NCBI RefSeq assembly: GCF_040369795.1
Contig: NZ_AP028955.1
Location: 1,054,001 to 1,118,000 of the forward strand
DNA length: 64,000 bases
From: Spiroplasma_E ixodetis_B
Lineage (GTDB): Bacteria; Bacillota_I; Bacilli_A; Mycoplasmatales; VBWQ01
Reading direction: 5' to 3'
Below the pieces are notes generated by a model. It was not told the origin of the DNA, did no database searches, and saw nothing but the letters and a program-made list of their open reading frames with translations. How positions within the stretch are numbered: the first letter of the stretch is position 1; every line of letters begins with the position of its first letter. This document shows positions 54,598 through 64,000 of the stretch, in pieces. The translations under genes and the position numbers were made by a program.

Positions 54598-55748
54598 AGA
54601 CATATTCCGTAAATAAATTTAATCAATTGTCAATAATAATATTTATAAATTTTTTAGTGTTAATAATTATAGAAGTTAATATTTTTAAAAAAATACTTTA
54701 AAAATAAATTTATATTTCAAACACAAAAATTGTTAATATTATTTTTATATTAACTTGATAAAAATTCAAATTTTTAAAAAAATATTAAAAATATTTTTTT
54801 ATTTTAATGGTTTTGTTTTATTAAAAATTTCACAAAGTAAGTTAAATCTTAAGTACATAAGTCTAAATATACTTTTTCTACATTTATTTCTTAAAATTTT
54901 GAATCTTTTTAATCAAGCAAAAACATGTTCAACTTTAATTCTAATTTTTGAAATAATTTTATTGTAGATTTTTTCTTGTTTAGTTAATTTTTTATTTTTA
55001 GTTTTTTTAATTGGTAATATAGCATTTTTATAAATATTTTGTATTCCTTGATATCCCAAATCACCAATAATTATTGTTTTTTCTGAAAATTCAAGATTTG
55101 AATTTTTTAATATTTGAAAATCATGTACTTTTCCATTATCAGCAAAAATATCAACAATTTTTTTATTAAAAAAGTCATATATAATTTGAAATTTTATAGA
55201 AAACATTCAACTTTTACCAGAAAAATATTCTAACTGTAGTTTTTTTTAGTTGGTCTTTCAATTTCAATTTCAGTTGAATCAATTAAATAAAATTGAAATT
55301 CATTTAAATCTTCTTGTTTTTTCTCAATTTTTGATTTATATTTTGTTTTTAAAAACTGATAATCTTTGTCATCACTAAGTTTATTTTCTACTCAAGTAAT
55401 ATTTCGAAAACAACTTGATTCACTCATTTTATATTTAATACTTATTTGGAAAAAAGTATAATATTCTTTTCAGTATACTAAAGTCATCATCAATCTTTCT
55501 TCAACTGAAAGTTTATATTTTCTACCTTTATTTTTTTTAAATTTTCTATTTCAATTAATTTTGTTAACATTTCATCAAAATGAAAACGTTTTATACCAAA
55601 ATATCTATAAAATTGTTCATTTTTTAATTTTTTTAAATTTTCAAAATTCATTTTTATCAACACCTTATTAATTTATTAATAAAGAAATTATAAAATAAAT
55701 TTTAAATTATTAATTGACTTTTAAAAAATTTATTTACGGAATATGTCT
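54598..55748 (-). mobile_element. IS5-family element, copy 8
   Basis: Full ends with ATA duplications (54595-54597, 55749-55751). The frameshift run has eight A (read minus). orfA has lost one base in the run after IEIENLKK, so it is broken; orfB (54800-55206) is open. Confidence 0.88.
54800..55650 (-). pseudogene. IS5-family transposase, orfA shifted
   Basis: Start MNFENLKKLKNEQFYRYFGI at about 55648-55650. C is missing in the AAAACTAAAGG stretch near 55530. The frameshift site and orfB (MFSIKFQIIYDFFNKKIVDI ... RIKVEHVFAWLKRF) are intact, with YFSGKSW. Confidence 0.8.
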
Positions 55749-55926
55749 ATAGTTATTTTTGTAAGTTACACAGATTACTAAACATTACCATTAAATTATG
55801 TTTATTCATAATTTTTTTAATTTTTCGTCTTGATAAATTAATTTTCTTTTCTTTTAGAACAACTTTTAATCTTCTTGTTCCATAAGCTTCTTTATTTTCT
55901 TTAAAAACACTAATAACAGCTTCATC

Positions 55927-56916
55927 ATATAGCTAACTAAAGTAATGTTTACTTATAAATAATGTAAAATAATAATATTTAATTTAAACAGTTTTTGAAT
56001 TTAAAAGTACAATTCAGCAATATTTAAAATAGATTAGAAAGATTAAATTATGCCAAAACCATACAGTGAAGACTTACGAAGAAAAGTAATAGAAGCCTAT
56101 GAAAGTAAAAAAATGAAAATTAAATAAATTTGTAAAGTGTTCAATATTACTAGAAAGACTTTATTCTTATGAAGAAAAATAAAAAAAGAAACTGGGCATA
56201 TAAAACCAATTTTGAATTATCAAAAAGGACATAGCCACAAAATAAAGGATTTAGATGAATTAAAAAATTATTTAGCGCAAAATAAAGATGTTACATTTCA
56301 AAAAGTAATTGAAAAATTTGGTGATATGACTAAAGAAAAAGTTTATAACTATTTCAAAAAACTAAATTATACATAATACATATTCCGCAAATAAATTTTT
56401 TAAAAGAAATAGCTAAAATAATGAATGAATATTTAGTATATATTGATGAATCTGGAATTGATGATAATGAATTTTATAAATATGGTTGATCTGAAAAAGG
56501 TAAAAGATTATTTGATAATAAACCCGCATATAAAATAAAAAGAATGAGTATAATTAGTTCACTAAATAAAGGTAAATTAAAAGCCCTATGAGCATTTGAA
56601 GGACATTGCAACAGTAAAATTTTTGAATCATATGTAAAAAATATACTAATTGCAGTATTAAAGCGTGGACAAATTATAGTTTTAGATAATGCAACGTTTC
56701 ATAAATCTAAATTAACACAACAATTAATTGAAAATGCTGGATGCAAACTATTATTTATTCCACCATATTCTCCTAATTTAAATCCAATTGAACATTTTTG
56801 ATTTGCTATAAAACATAATATAAGAAAAATATTACCAAATTATTGACCAAATATTAAAAAAGCGATTGATTTTGTTTTTCAAGATATGAGTAAACATTAC
56901 TTTAGTTAGCTATACA
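55927..56916 (+). mobile_element. IS630-family element, copy 5
   Basis: Ends TAGCTAACTAAAGTAATG and its complement, TA on both sides, sitting in the IS3 orfB codons for DEAV. About 990 bp. It contains a 30-bp IS5 left-end remnant at about 56375-56405 (ACATATTCCGCAAATAAATT) in place of about 60 bp of its own. Confidence 0.88.
56050..56909 (+). pseudogene. IS630-family transposase, broken
   Basis: MPKPYSEDLRRKVIEAYESK KMKIK-stop-ICKVFNITRK, and a second break at the IS5 remnant. The DDE half is in good order: YIDESGIDDNEFYKYGWSEK, LDNATFHKSKLTQQLIENAG, PPYSPNLNPIEHFWFAIKHN. Confidence 0.82.
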
Positions 56917-57036
56917 TATTATTTTGAATTTTATCTTCTTTTTTCTTCAAATTAAAATAATATTTTGATTTAGATATTTTTAAAAAACGACACATTGTAC
57001 GAATTTTATATTTAACTTTATTTTTAGTAATAATTT

Positions 57037-57315
<279 letters not shown>

Positions 57316-57674
57316 AATTATAATTCCTTTCTTTTAACTAATTTGTTCACTTGTCTACGTAATTAGTGTCCAATAAAGTGTAACCCATCCACTGCTTTAA
57401 CAAAAACTGCCATGGATATTTTTGAAAGCCGTTGAGCATGATTAGTAATTGATAATAATCGTACATTAAGACTATACAAAAGTTTTAATCAAGACAATCC
57501 ATGATTCTTGAACATGTACCCATTGATCGCTATTGATGTATGAGAACACGCACATTATCTACAATATAAAAATGAACAAGAGAAATACTTACAAGCATTA
57601 TTAAAAGTTATCAATTGAGAACAAATAAATAATAATTATCAAGAGTATTTAAATGAAAAAAATAAAAAATAAGT

Positions 57675-57704
57675 AAAAAAGAACTCAACTGAGTTCTTTT
57701 TTTT
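57675..57704 (+). terminator. sodA terminator
   Basis: AAAAAAGAACTCA-ACTGAGTTCTTTTTTTT: perfect stem AAGAACTCA/TGAGTTCTT with a T8 run, 3 nt after the sodA stop. It may also stop the converging gene at 57735. Confidence 0.8.
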
Positions 57705-57734
57705 ATAATATTATTAATATTAATCTAAGCTAAG

Positions 57735-57971
57735 TTATTTTTTAGAAGAATTTTTGGAAGAAATAGCAGCAATTCTAGTTTTTTTAATTTCTGCTTTTTT
57801 TTCTATTTTGATTTTTTCAACATGTTTTTTAAAACCACATCGATTACAATTCAATTGAATATTTTTTGCTTCTAAAAATTCGGCAATTAAAATAACCCTA
57901 CCACAACGATGACAAGCAAAAGCGTTTTCTGGCTTTTGTGCTAAACGAACAGATGCATATGTATCTTTCAT
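57735..57971 (-). CDS. Small zinc-ribbon protein, 78 aa
   Basis: MKDTYASVRLAQKPENAFAC, then two CxxC pairs, CHRCGRVI (residues 20-27) and CNRCGFKKHVEK (about 42-53). A Lys-rich helical tail follows (IEKKAEIKKTRIAAISSKNS). Four Cys fit a zinc ribbon. The ribosome site AGGAG is 7 nt before the ATG. I do not recognise the family. It is longer than and unlike the pair at 4536/4738. It could be an RNA- or ribosome-associated protein because of its basic tail, which is a guess. Confidence 0.65.
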   Translation of the reverse strand: MKDTYASVRLAQKPENAFACHRCGRVILIAEFLEAKNIQLNCNRCGFKKHVEKIKIEKKAEIKKTRIAAISSKNSSKK

Positions 57972-58313
57972 AACTTACTCCTAACTCATATAAAATTAAA
58001 GTAATTATTTTTAGTTTTAATACTATACTTAAAAATTATCAAAGGTTAATATTAAAAAATGTGTCTAGTTATATACAAAAAAATTTAAGTCAAATAAACT
58101 TAATAAGATTTTAAAAACCAAATACTTAATTAGTCATTATTTTTTAATACTAATTTTATTATAATCATTTTTTAAAAAAAATGTATATTATTATTTATTT
58201 ATTTTATTTACATTACTAAATTATACTTTTATAAAACAATATTACAATTAAAGTAATAATTCATTTATAATTAATTATGTCTTATTAACAAACCAATTAG
58301 GGGAGAAAGTAAT
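57972..58313. other. Divergent intergenic region
   Basis: About 340 bp between two divergent genes, extremely AT rich, without a convincing frame. It must hold promoters for both sides. TATAAT at 58266-58271 lies 42 nt before the ligA ATG and is the likely -10 of the ligA-gatCAB operon. Confidence 0.5.
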
Positions 58314-60329
58314 ATGAGTAACAAAAATAATGATATTAAAATTGAAATAATACAATTAAGAAACCAAATTAAACAATGAAATTATGAATATCATGTTTTA
58401 GATGCACCTACTGTTAGTGATGAACTTTATGATAGAACCTATCATAGATTAGTAAAATTAGAAGAACAATATCCCCGATTTAATAGTAATGATTCTCCAA
58501 CTAAAACTGTTGGTAATAAACCAATTAATTCTTTAACAAAAATTTTTCACCAACAACCAATGCTAAGTTTGGGTAATGCCTTTAACTATGAAGATTTACT
58601 AAAATTTGATCAACAAATTAAAAAAACATTATCAGAAAATAACATTGAATATGTTTGTGAACTAAAAATTGATGGTCTATCAATTTCCATAACTTATGAA
58701 AAAGGAGAATTAAAAACCGCTGCTACCAGAGGTGATGGAATTGCTGGCGAAGACATTACCAATAATATTTTGACAATTAAAACAATACCAAAAAATATAC
58801 CAATTAATTCTAAATTAGAAGTAAGAGGAGAAATATATTTAAGTAAAGAAGAATTTAATCGCATTAATGAAAAACAACAACAACAAAACTTACCACTCTT
58901 TGCTAATCCTCGCAATGCTGCAGCTGGTACTATTCGTCAACTTGATATTAATATTGTTAATTCAAGAAAATTAGATGGTTTTCTTTACTATTATATTAAT
59001 GCTAATAATGATAATATCAAAACCCATGAACAAGCATTATTTACCTTACAAAAATATGGTTTCAAAATTAATGAACAATGACAGTTATGTAAAAATATTG
59101 AAGAAGTATGAACTTATATTCAGAAATATGAAAAGTTAAGAAATACATTACCATATGAAATTGATGGTATTGTCATTAAAATTAATGATCTAACCAGTTA
59201 TGATATGTTAGGAAGAACTAATAAGGCACCAAAATGAGCAATAGCTTATAAATTTACTGCTGTTACTAGTGTTACTAAACTTTTAGATATATTTCCAACT
59301 GTTGGTAGAACAGGAAAAATAACCTATAATGCTAGATTACAACCGGTGATAATTGCTGGTACTACCGTTACTTTTGCCACACTTCATAATGGTGATTATA
59401 TTATTAATCGTGATTTACGTATTAATGATTTAGTAATTGTTAAAAAAGCTGGTGATATTATTCCAGAAGTAATTTCACCAATTATTAGTAATCGTCAAAT
59501 AAACAATATTATTTTTAAAAAAGCTATCCATTGTCCGATTTGTAAAACAAAATTAGAACAAGTTCCGCCAGAAGTTGATCAATTTTGCATTAATAGTGAC
59601 TGTCCATCACGATTTCTTAAATCATTAATGCACTTATGTTCAAGAAATGCTATGGATATTATTGGTTTAAATGAAAAAATATTATTACGTTTTTTAGATT
59701 TAAAATGAATTAAAACTATTAGTGATATTTACAATTTAGTTAATTTACGAAAAGAAATACTATCATTACCACGTTTTGGTGAAAAATCTTTCACTAATCT
59801 TGCTAATTCAATTATTCTATCAAAACAAAATTCCTTAGAAAGGCTTTTATTCGGTTTGGGAATTCGCCATGTTGGTCAAAAAACAGCAATTATTCTTGCA
59901 AAAAAATATTTAACTTTAAATAACTTAATGGAAGCAACCTTTGATGATCTAGCTAATACTAATGAAATTGGTCCAACAATCGCCACTAGTGTTATTGATT
60001 ATTTCCTTAATCCTACTAATCAACAACTAATTAATAACTTGCAAAACTTTAAACTTAACTTTAATTATTTACAAAAAAACCAATCACAAGTATTGAATGG
60101 TAAAACTTTTGTCTTAACAGGAACTTTAACTAAAAGTCGTAACGAATTCATTGAATTATTAAATAACTATGGTGCTAAAATTACCAATAATATTAGTAAT
60201 AATACTTCTTATTTAATTGTTGGAGAAAATCCAGGAAATAAATTAGCGCAAGCACGCAAACTTAATGTTAAAATTATTAATGAAGAGCAATTACAAAATT
60301 TATTGAAAGAGGTAGCAAAAAATGCATAA
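58314..60329 (+). CDS. ligA: NAD-dependent DNA ligase, 671 aa
   Basis: It seals nicks in DNA using NAD+. The ATG lies 7 nt after GGGGAG. Domain Ia: QWNYEYHVLDAPTVSDELYD. The active site is CELKIDGLSISITYEKG (Lys near residue 116, KxDG). Then RGEIYLSKEEF, FANPRNAAAGTIRQLD and YEIDGIVIKIND, and the OB fold with FPTVGRTGKITYNARLQPVI. The zinc finger is CPICKTKL ... CINSDCPSRF. HhH: GIRHVGQKTAIILAKKY. A BRCT domain follows: LNGKTFVLTGTLTKSRNEFI. All parts are present at normal length. Four or more TGA-Trp codons. First gene of the operon with gatCAB; gatC overlaps its end by 8 nt. Confidence 0.97.
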
Positions 60330-60636
60330 AATTGAAAAGAAAATGACAACAAAAATGCTACATGAATTTGCTAACGAACTTATGTTCAATTTAAGTGAAG
60401 AACAATGTGAAAACCTTTTACTAGAATTTAAAGCTATTGAAAAACAAATGGAAATTGTAACAAATATTAATACAAATGATATTGAACCTTTAAATTACCC
60501 ATTTCCTATTATTAATAATTTATTACGTTCCGATAATGTTGGAGATAATTTAACTTCTAAAAGTGTTTTAAATATTGCCCCAGAAGTTGAAAATAATTAC
60601 ATTAGTATTAATCAGGTGATTAATCATGAAAATTAA
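60322..60636 (+). CDS. gatC: Glu-tRNA(Gln) amidotransferase subunit C, 104 aa
   Basis: GatC is the small belt subunit that holds GatA and GatB together. It shows LHEFANELMFNLSEEQCENL (residues 13-32), the family's N-terminal helix pair, DIEPLNYPFPIINNLLRSDN near residues 54-73 and a C-terminal strand. Length is close to the usual 95-100. It overlaps ligA (8 nt) and gatA (11 nt), so the operon is tightly coupled. Confidence 0.92.
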   Translation: MHKIEKKMTTKMLHEFANELMFNLSEEQCENLLLEFKAIEKQMEIVTNINTNDIEPLNYPFPIINNLLRSDNVGDNLTSKSVLNIAPEVENNYISINQVINHEN

Positions 60637-62098
60637 TTACCACCAACTTTCAATTCGTCAACTTCATGAATTATTAAAAACAAAAATACTTACTCCAGAT
60701 CAATTAACTAAATTAGTATACAAACGATTAGAACAATTCAAAAAATTAAATGCTGTTGTTACTTCACTAGAACAAAATGCCATTAAACAAACAAAATTAA
60801 TTACTGAACAAGAAATTAATGATAATTTATTAGCAGCAATTCCATTTGTAATGAAAGATAATATTGCTACTATTAATTTCTTAACCACAGGTTCATCAAA
60901 AATTCTTGCTAATTTTATTCCTAATTATGACAGTACTGTTAATATGTTATTAACAAATAATAAAGCCATTAATATAGCTAAAACTGCTCTTGATGAACTA
61001 GGAATGGGTGGAGATGGTTTATATGCAGCTACTGGTCATGTCTTAAACCCTTGGAATTTAAAACATATCACTGGTGGTAGTTCTAGTGGCAGCGCAACTT
61101 TAGTCGCTGCTGGAATTGTACCATTTGCTTTAGGAACAGATACTGGTGATTCAATACGTAAACCTGCCGCTTATTGTGGTATTGTTGGTTTTAAACCAAC
61201 GTATGGTTTAATTTCACGAAATGGTGTTTTTCCTTATGCTCCAAGTTTAGACACAGTTGGTATATTTACTAATCATGTCGAAGATATTGCCATTGTCTTG
61301 GATAGTATTGCTTTATTTGATGAACAAGACTTTACTAGTGTTCAAAGTAAAGAAAAAGACTATACTAAAAACTTAAATCAAAATATAGAAGGTAAAAATA
61401 TTGCTATTTTAAATTATAATGATTATCAGTGAAATGATATAGTTAAATCTAGTTTTAATGAAGCAATAAAGCATTTAACTGATGGTGGTGCAAAAGTTCA
61501 ACAAATTGAATTTAATAAAGAATTATTACAATCTTTATTACCAGTCTACATGATTATTTCTTTTGCTGAAGCAACCAGTTGCCATGCAAACCTAACTGGT
61601 ATTAATTTTGGTGTTCGTAAAAATGGTAAAAATTATCAAGAAGTTATGACAAATTCACGAACATTTGGTTTCGGTGATATGGTAAAACGCAGATACATTA
61701 TTGGTGCATATGCTTTATCTGAAAATCATCAAGAAGAATTATTTAACAAAGCTAAAAAAGTAAGAAGATTAATTGTTGAACATTTAAATACTATCTTTAA
61801 AAAATATGATGCTTTCATTATTATGCCAAATATTAATCCAGCTCCAAAAATTAAAGATGTATTAGAACAAAAAAAAGTTATTAAAAGCGAACATGATTAT
61901 TTAGAAGATTTACTACTACTTTCTAACTTAAATGGTGGACCAAGCATTAATATTCCGTTAACTACTGTTAATGGTTTACCGATTGGTTTTAATATTAATG
62001 GTGCACCTTTCAATGATCAAGTTATATTGAATATTGCTTCATTTTTAAGTAAAAAAATTAATTTTAATAATAAACTACTAGGTGATGATCATGAATAA
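60626..62098 (+). CDS. gatA: Glu-tRNA(Gln) amidotransferase subunit A, 490 aa
   Basis: GatA is the amidase subunit that frees ammonia from glutamine to amidate Glu-tRNA(Gln). Seen: IPFVMKDNIATINFLTTGSS (catalytic Lys near residue 77), DELGMGGDGLYAATGHVLNP, the amidase signature ITGGSSSGSATLVAAGIVPF and GTDTGDSIRKPAAYCGIVGF. Most GatA proteins have TGGSIR where this one has TGDSIR, directly before the catalytic Ser. One TGA-Trp (YQWNDIV) splits it under the standard code. The ATG follows AGGTGATTAATC. Confidence 0.95.
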
Positions 62099-63530
62099 TA
62101 AATATGATATTGTAATGGGTATTGAAATCCACTGTGAATTAAAAACTAAAACTAAATTTTTTTCCAACGCCGCCAATACTTTTGGTCAAAAACCAAATAC
62201 TCAAATTAATGCCATTGATTGTGGCTATCCAGGAACATTACCAACAGTTAATCAAGCTGTTATTATAATGGCAATTCAAACATGTACTGCTTTAAAAATG
62301 AATATTGATCCACTATTACGTTTTGATCGAAAAAGTTATTTTTATCCCGATTTACCTAAAGGTTATCAAATCACACAATTTTTTCATCCAATTGGTACAA
62401 ACGGCGAATTACCAATAGTTGTAAATAATGAAAAATTTATTGTTAGCTTTGAACGCTTACATATTGAAGAAGACACAGCAAAACAAATTCATAATAATAA
62501 AAAAACATTACTAGACTATAATCGAGCAGGAATTCCCTTATTAGAAATTGTTACTAAACCAATTTTTAACACAAGCGAACAAGTAGTAGCATATATTAAT
62601 ACTCTACGTCAATTATTAATTCATTTACAAGTTAGTGATGCTAAAATGAATGAAGGTTCATTACGATGCGATATTAATATATCGTTAAAACCACATGGTA
62701 GTGATACTTTAGGTACCAAAGTTGAAATTAAAAATTTAAATTCTACACATAATATTACTTTAGCAATAAATGATGAAATTAATCGTCAAACTAATATTTT
62801 AAATAAAAAACAAAAAATTAATCTTGAAACTAGAAGATTTGATGAAAAAACTAATAAAACCGTTAGCATGCGTAGCAAAGAAAATAAAATTGATTATAAA
62901 TACTTTCCTGAACCAAATATTTTTCCAATTCAACTAGACGAAAAATGAATCAAAATGATTGCTAAAAATCTTCCTGAATTGCCTAAACAAATAATGGAAA
63001 GATTAAAAAAACAATACAATTTACCAACAAAAGATATTAATTTATTAATTGACAAAGTAGAAATATTAACTATTTTTGAACAAACAGTTGCCATTAATAA
63101 TTTAACATTACCTACGTTTAATTATTTAGTAGGTCCTGTGCAAGCTTATTGTAATATTAATAACACTACTATTAAAAACAGCGAACTTACTGCTAATAAT
63201 CTATCACAATTAGTTAGTCTAGTTTATGAGCAAAAAATTAATGATAAACAAAGTAAACAGTTATTAAATGCAATTATGATTAATAGCGAAAAAAGCCCTA
63301 CCGATCTTATTAGAAAATTAGGTATTACTTTAGTAAGTGATAGTAATGATTTAGAAAAAATATTAATCACAATTTTAAAAGCAAATGAAAAAATGATTAC
63401 TATTTATAAAGTCAATCCAGAAAAAGCATTAAAATTTTTTATGGGTCAATTAATGAAACTAACTAAAGGACAAGCAAATCCACAAGTTTCTAAAGAAATA
63501 TTAAAAAAATTGATTGAAAACTATAATTAG
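62091..63530 (+). CDS. gatB: Glu-tRNA(Gln) amidotransferase subunit B, 479 aa
   Basis: GatB binds Glu-tRNA(Gln) and activates it with ATP. Seen: MGIEIHCELKTKTKFFSNAA, DCGYPGTLPTVNQ, RKSYFYPDLPKGYQITQFFH, HIEEDTAKQIH, DYNRAGIPLLEIVTKP, EGSLRCDINISLKP, EIKNLNS and KYFPEPNIFPIQLDEKW. The C-terminal YqeY-like tail ends MGQLMKLTKGQANPQVSKEI. I chose the ATG at 62091 because AGGTGATGATC precedes it; GTG and ATG at 62082/62085 are inside that site. It overlaps gatA by 8 nt. Confidence 0.96.
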
Positions 63531-63546
63531 TTTCAATCAATTTTTA
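63507..63546 (+). terminator. Terminator of the ligA-gatCAB operon
   Basis: AAAAATTGATTGAAAAC - TATAATTA - GTTTCAATCAATTTTT overlaps the gatB stop codon: a 14-bp stem with a T5 end. Confidence 0.75.
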
Positions 63547-63588
63547 ATTATGAATTTTTATATTATACTTTGAATATTTTTATTTTTA

Positions 63589-64000
63589 GGTAATGTTTAG
63601 TAATCTGTGTAACTTACAAAAATAACTATGTTTAATTAATTATAGTAAATAAAATTAAATAAATAGAAAGAGTGAGTTACGTATGTCTAAAAAACAAAAT
63701 ATCAATAATAATGATCCAATATCAAAAGCAGTGATAATGCTCGTAATGGTATAAGCTCAAAAAAATTAATAACCCAACAAGGTAAAATTGAGATTAATGT
63801 ACCACGAGATCGTAATAGTAATTTTGAGCCAGTAATAGTTGCGAAAAGACAAAGAAGATTTGATGGTTTTGATCAACAAGTTCTTTCATTATATGCCAAA
63901 GGCATGACTTTATCAGATATTAGAATGCGGTTACAATAGTTATATCATGGTGCTGATGTTAGTGAAAGTGTTATTAGTCAAATTACTGATGATGTTATTG
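63589..64000 (+). mobile_element. IS256-family element, copy 7 (runs off the window)
   Basis: Left end GGTAATGTTTAGTAATCTGT at 63589. About 160 bp of the transposase gene are deleted between SKAV and DNARNG (near 63732). It continues past 64000. Confidence 0.88.
63684..64000 (+). pseudogene. IS256-family transposase, internal deletion
   Basis: MSKKQNINNNDPISKAV is joined to sequence encoding DNARNGISSKKLITQQGKIE in a shifted register. A CAG/CAA codon is TAG (63937-63939, RLQ-stop-LYHGADV). Inactive. Confidence 0.85.

Larger units (their letters stand above)
53261..55791 (-). mobile_element. IS256-family element, copy 6, with IS5 inside its end
   Basis: Right end GGAGGCTTTTTAAAAATCTG at 53261, left end ACAGATTACTAAACATTACC at 55791. 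IS5 copy 8 splits the leader. The flanking ATTAAAT repeats show it transposed into IS3. Confidence 0.9.

Overview
The window is a stretch of a very AT-rich mollicute chromosome, most likely Spiroplasma. TGA must be read as tryptophan: transketolase, PlsY, PlsX, LigA, GatA, GatB, MnmA and many others are cut at conserved Trp positions if TGA is read as stop, and are full length if it is not. The Spiroplasma call is an inference from the mix of features: TGA=Trp, SemiSWEET/PQ-loop proteins, TraE/VirB4-type plasmid transfer remnants, lipoprotein and ankyrin genes, and dense IS elements. No tRNA, rRNA or CRISPR array was seen.

About half of the window is mobile DNA or debris of it. Five families occur: an IS3-family element (about 1220 bp), an IS5-family element (about 1150 bp, 3-bp target duplications, a poly-A frameshift site), an IS256-family element (about 1370 bp), an IS630-family element (about 1 kb, TA duplications) and an IS1595/ISXO2-like element. 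An 80-bp MITE-like repeat occurs twice. Most copies are broken; the one clearly intact IS256 transposase is at 32182-33420. Elements are nested in each other at 26372-28491 and 52661-57391.

Layout. 1-3090: end of an IS3 copy cutting a lipoprotein gene, a 656-residue ankyrin-repeat protein and a GNAT acetyltransferase. 3191-7960: a frameshifted membrane protein, two small zinc-ribbon genes (one split by IS5), two tandem SemiSWEETs, plsY and rpsO. 7984-10943: IS3, an ankyrin remnant and IS256. 10955-13211: a UPF0154 protein and transketolase. 13399-20549: a VirB4/TraE-like ATPase gene cut by IS256 and two IS5 copies, then IS256 and IS630. 20554-25890: plsX-rnc-large FtsX-like permease, an apparent operon on the minus strand. 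26372-30515: nested IS630, a degenerate gene, and IS3 and IS1595 remnants. 30601-31920: a broken coiled-coil gene, ruvX and a frameshifted udk. 32087-37117: IS256, IS5, IS630 and IS3 debris. 37118-42311: a possible hemW tail, a PepV-type dipeptidase, a membrane protein, an IS1595 element and mnmA. 42389-46665: IS debris. 45690-47953: a degenerate gene and an Abi/HEPN-like pseudogene split by the MITE. 47975-52060: a polysaccharide-flippase-like protein, an RluA-family pseudouridine synthase and a CPBP protease. 52246-57672: sodA destroyed by a nested IS island. 57735-63530: a small zinc-ribbon protein and the ligA-gatC-gatA-gatB operon. 63589-64000: another IS256.

The housekeeping genes cover phospholipid synthesis (plsX, plsY), the pentose phosphate pathway (tkt), RNA modification and processing (mnmA, rnc, rluA-like), DNA repair or replication (ligA, ruvX) and Gln-tRNA formation (gatCAB). 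Loss of sodA, udk, the conjugation ATPase and several small genes suggests a recently IS-inflated symbiont genome under relaxed selection. I found no convincing new multi-gene system. The best leads are the ankyrin protein, the 80-bp repeat, the IS5 frameshift site and the Abi/HEPN remnant.
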